36,007 bases of DNA from Gammaproteobacteria bacterium. GTDB lineage: Bacteria > Pseudomonadota > Gammaproteobacteria > HyVt-429. Location: assembly GCA_013152415.1 (NCBI GenBank), contig JAADGI010000014.1:68489-104495 (forward strand), in the 5' to 3' direction. Under the pieces are notes generated by a model. The model was not told where the DNA came from and made no database searches. It was given only the letters and a program-made list of their open reading frames with translations. Of this stretch, positions 35,919 to 36,007 are shown piece after piece. A program made the position numbers and the translations under genes. Position 1 is the first letter of the stretch. Every line of letters begins with the position of its first letter.

Positions 35919-36007
35919 GGAAAGGACAGGAAAGGACAGGAAAGGACAGGAAAGGACAGGAAAGGACAGGAAAGGACAGGAAAGGACAGGAAAGGACAGG
36001 AAAGGAC
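35919..36007. repeat. 10-bp tandem repeat array running off the window end
   Basis: The unit AAAGGACAGG is repeated without a single change eight times from 35921, plus seven bases of a ninth, up to the last base of the window. It starts after a six-G run. No gene lies in the 184 bases after the LysR gene. The array's true length is unknown because the window cuts it. Confidence 0.95.

Noticed and set aside
35919-36007. The tandem array as a CRISPR array or replication-origin iterons
   Set aside because: Units are 10 bp with no spacers and no cas or rep gene nearby.

Overview
This window is a chromosomal stretch of a free-living gammaproteobacterium. The evidence is LpxH and FimV (diderm envelope), fimV-truA-trpF-trpB-trpA-accD-folC-SPOR-cvpA-purF-metZ synteny of the Pseudomonas/Chromatiales/Xanthomonas type, and best-fit protein families throughout. 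It holds 32 confident protein genes. I see no rRNA, tRNA, CRISPR array, prophage or transposase gene. Species cannot be named from sequence alone.

Layout. (1) 46-2484, plus strand: gloB and mltD. (2) 2491-12255, minus strand: cysS, then the branched-chain block ilvB-ilvH-ilvC, the phosphatidylethanolamine genes psd-pssA, then leuA, and finally a type-4 uracil-DNA glycosylase overlapping rimI. (3) 12507-13776, plus strand: a cyclophilin and lpxH. (4) 14020-16923, minus strand: glycerate 2-kinase (gckA) followed by an uncharacterised lipoprotein and a DUF3047 protein. (5) 17085-30301, minus strand: fimV, truA, trpF, trpB, trpA, accD, folC, a SPOR-domain protein, cvpA, purF and metZ, many joined by ATGA-type overlaps. 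(6) 30380-34850, minus strand: leuC-leuD-leuB and asd. A divergent LysR-family regulator (34960-35823) follows. The window ends inside a 10-bp tandem repeat.

The genes cover isoleucine/valine/leucine synthesis (ilvBHC, leuA, leuCDB), tryptophan (trpFBA), methionine and the aspartate family (metZ, asd), purine (purF), folate (folC), fatty acid (accD), phospholipid (psd, pssA) and lipid A (lpxH). The leu genes are split: leuA lies with ilv/psd/pss, while leuCDB sits about 28 kb away beside a LysR regulator. A T-N11-A inverted repeat there overlaps the -35 of the leuC promoter. Upstream of leuA a short ORF with leucine codons near its end and competing hairpins looks like a leader peptide, apparently on a nearly leaderless transcript.

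The gene content is ordinary housekeeping, and I do not see a new multi-gene system. The less ordinary content is in the spacers: a MITE-like inverted repeat family (7198-7270 and 31450-31609), at least six copies of a CTTTGCG-type dispersed repeat, a 45-bp repeat in two copies (87% identical), palindromic elements, and the terminal tandem repeat. Two enzymes carry substitutions in catalytic or cofactor motifs: TrpA Asp60 to Glu, and GDG to GEA in the thiamine-diphosphate motif of IlvB.
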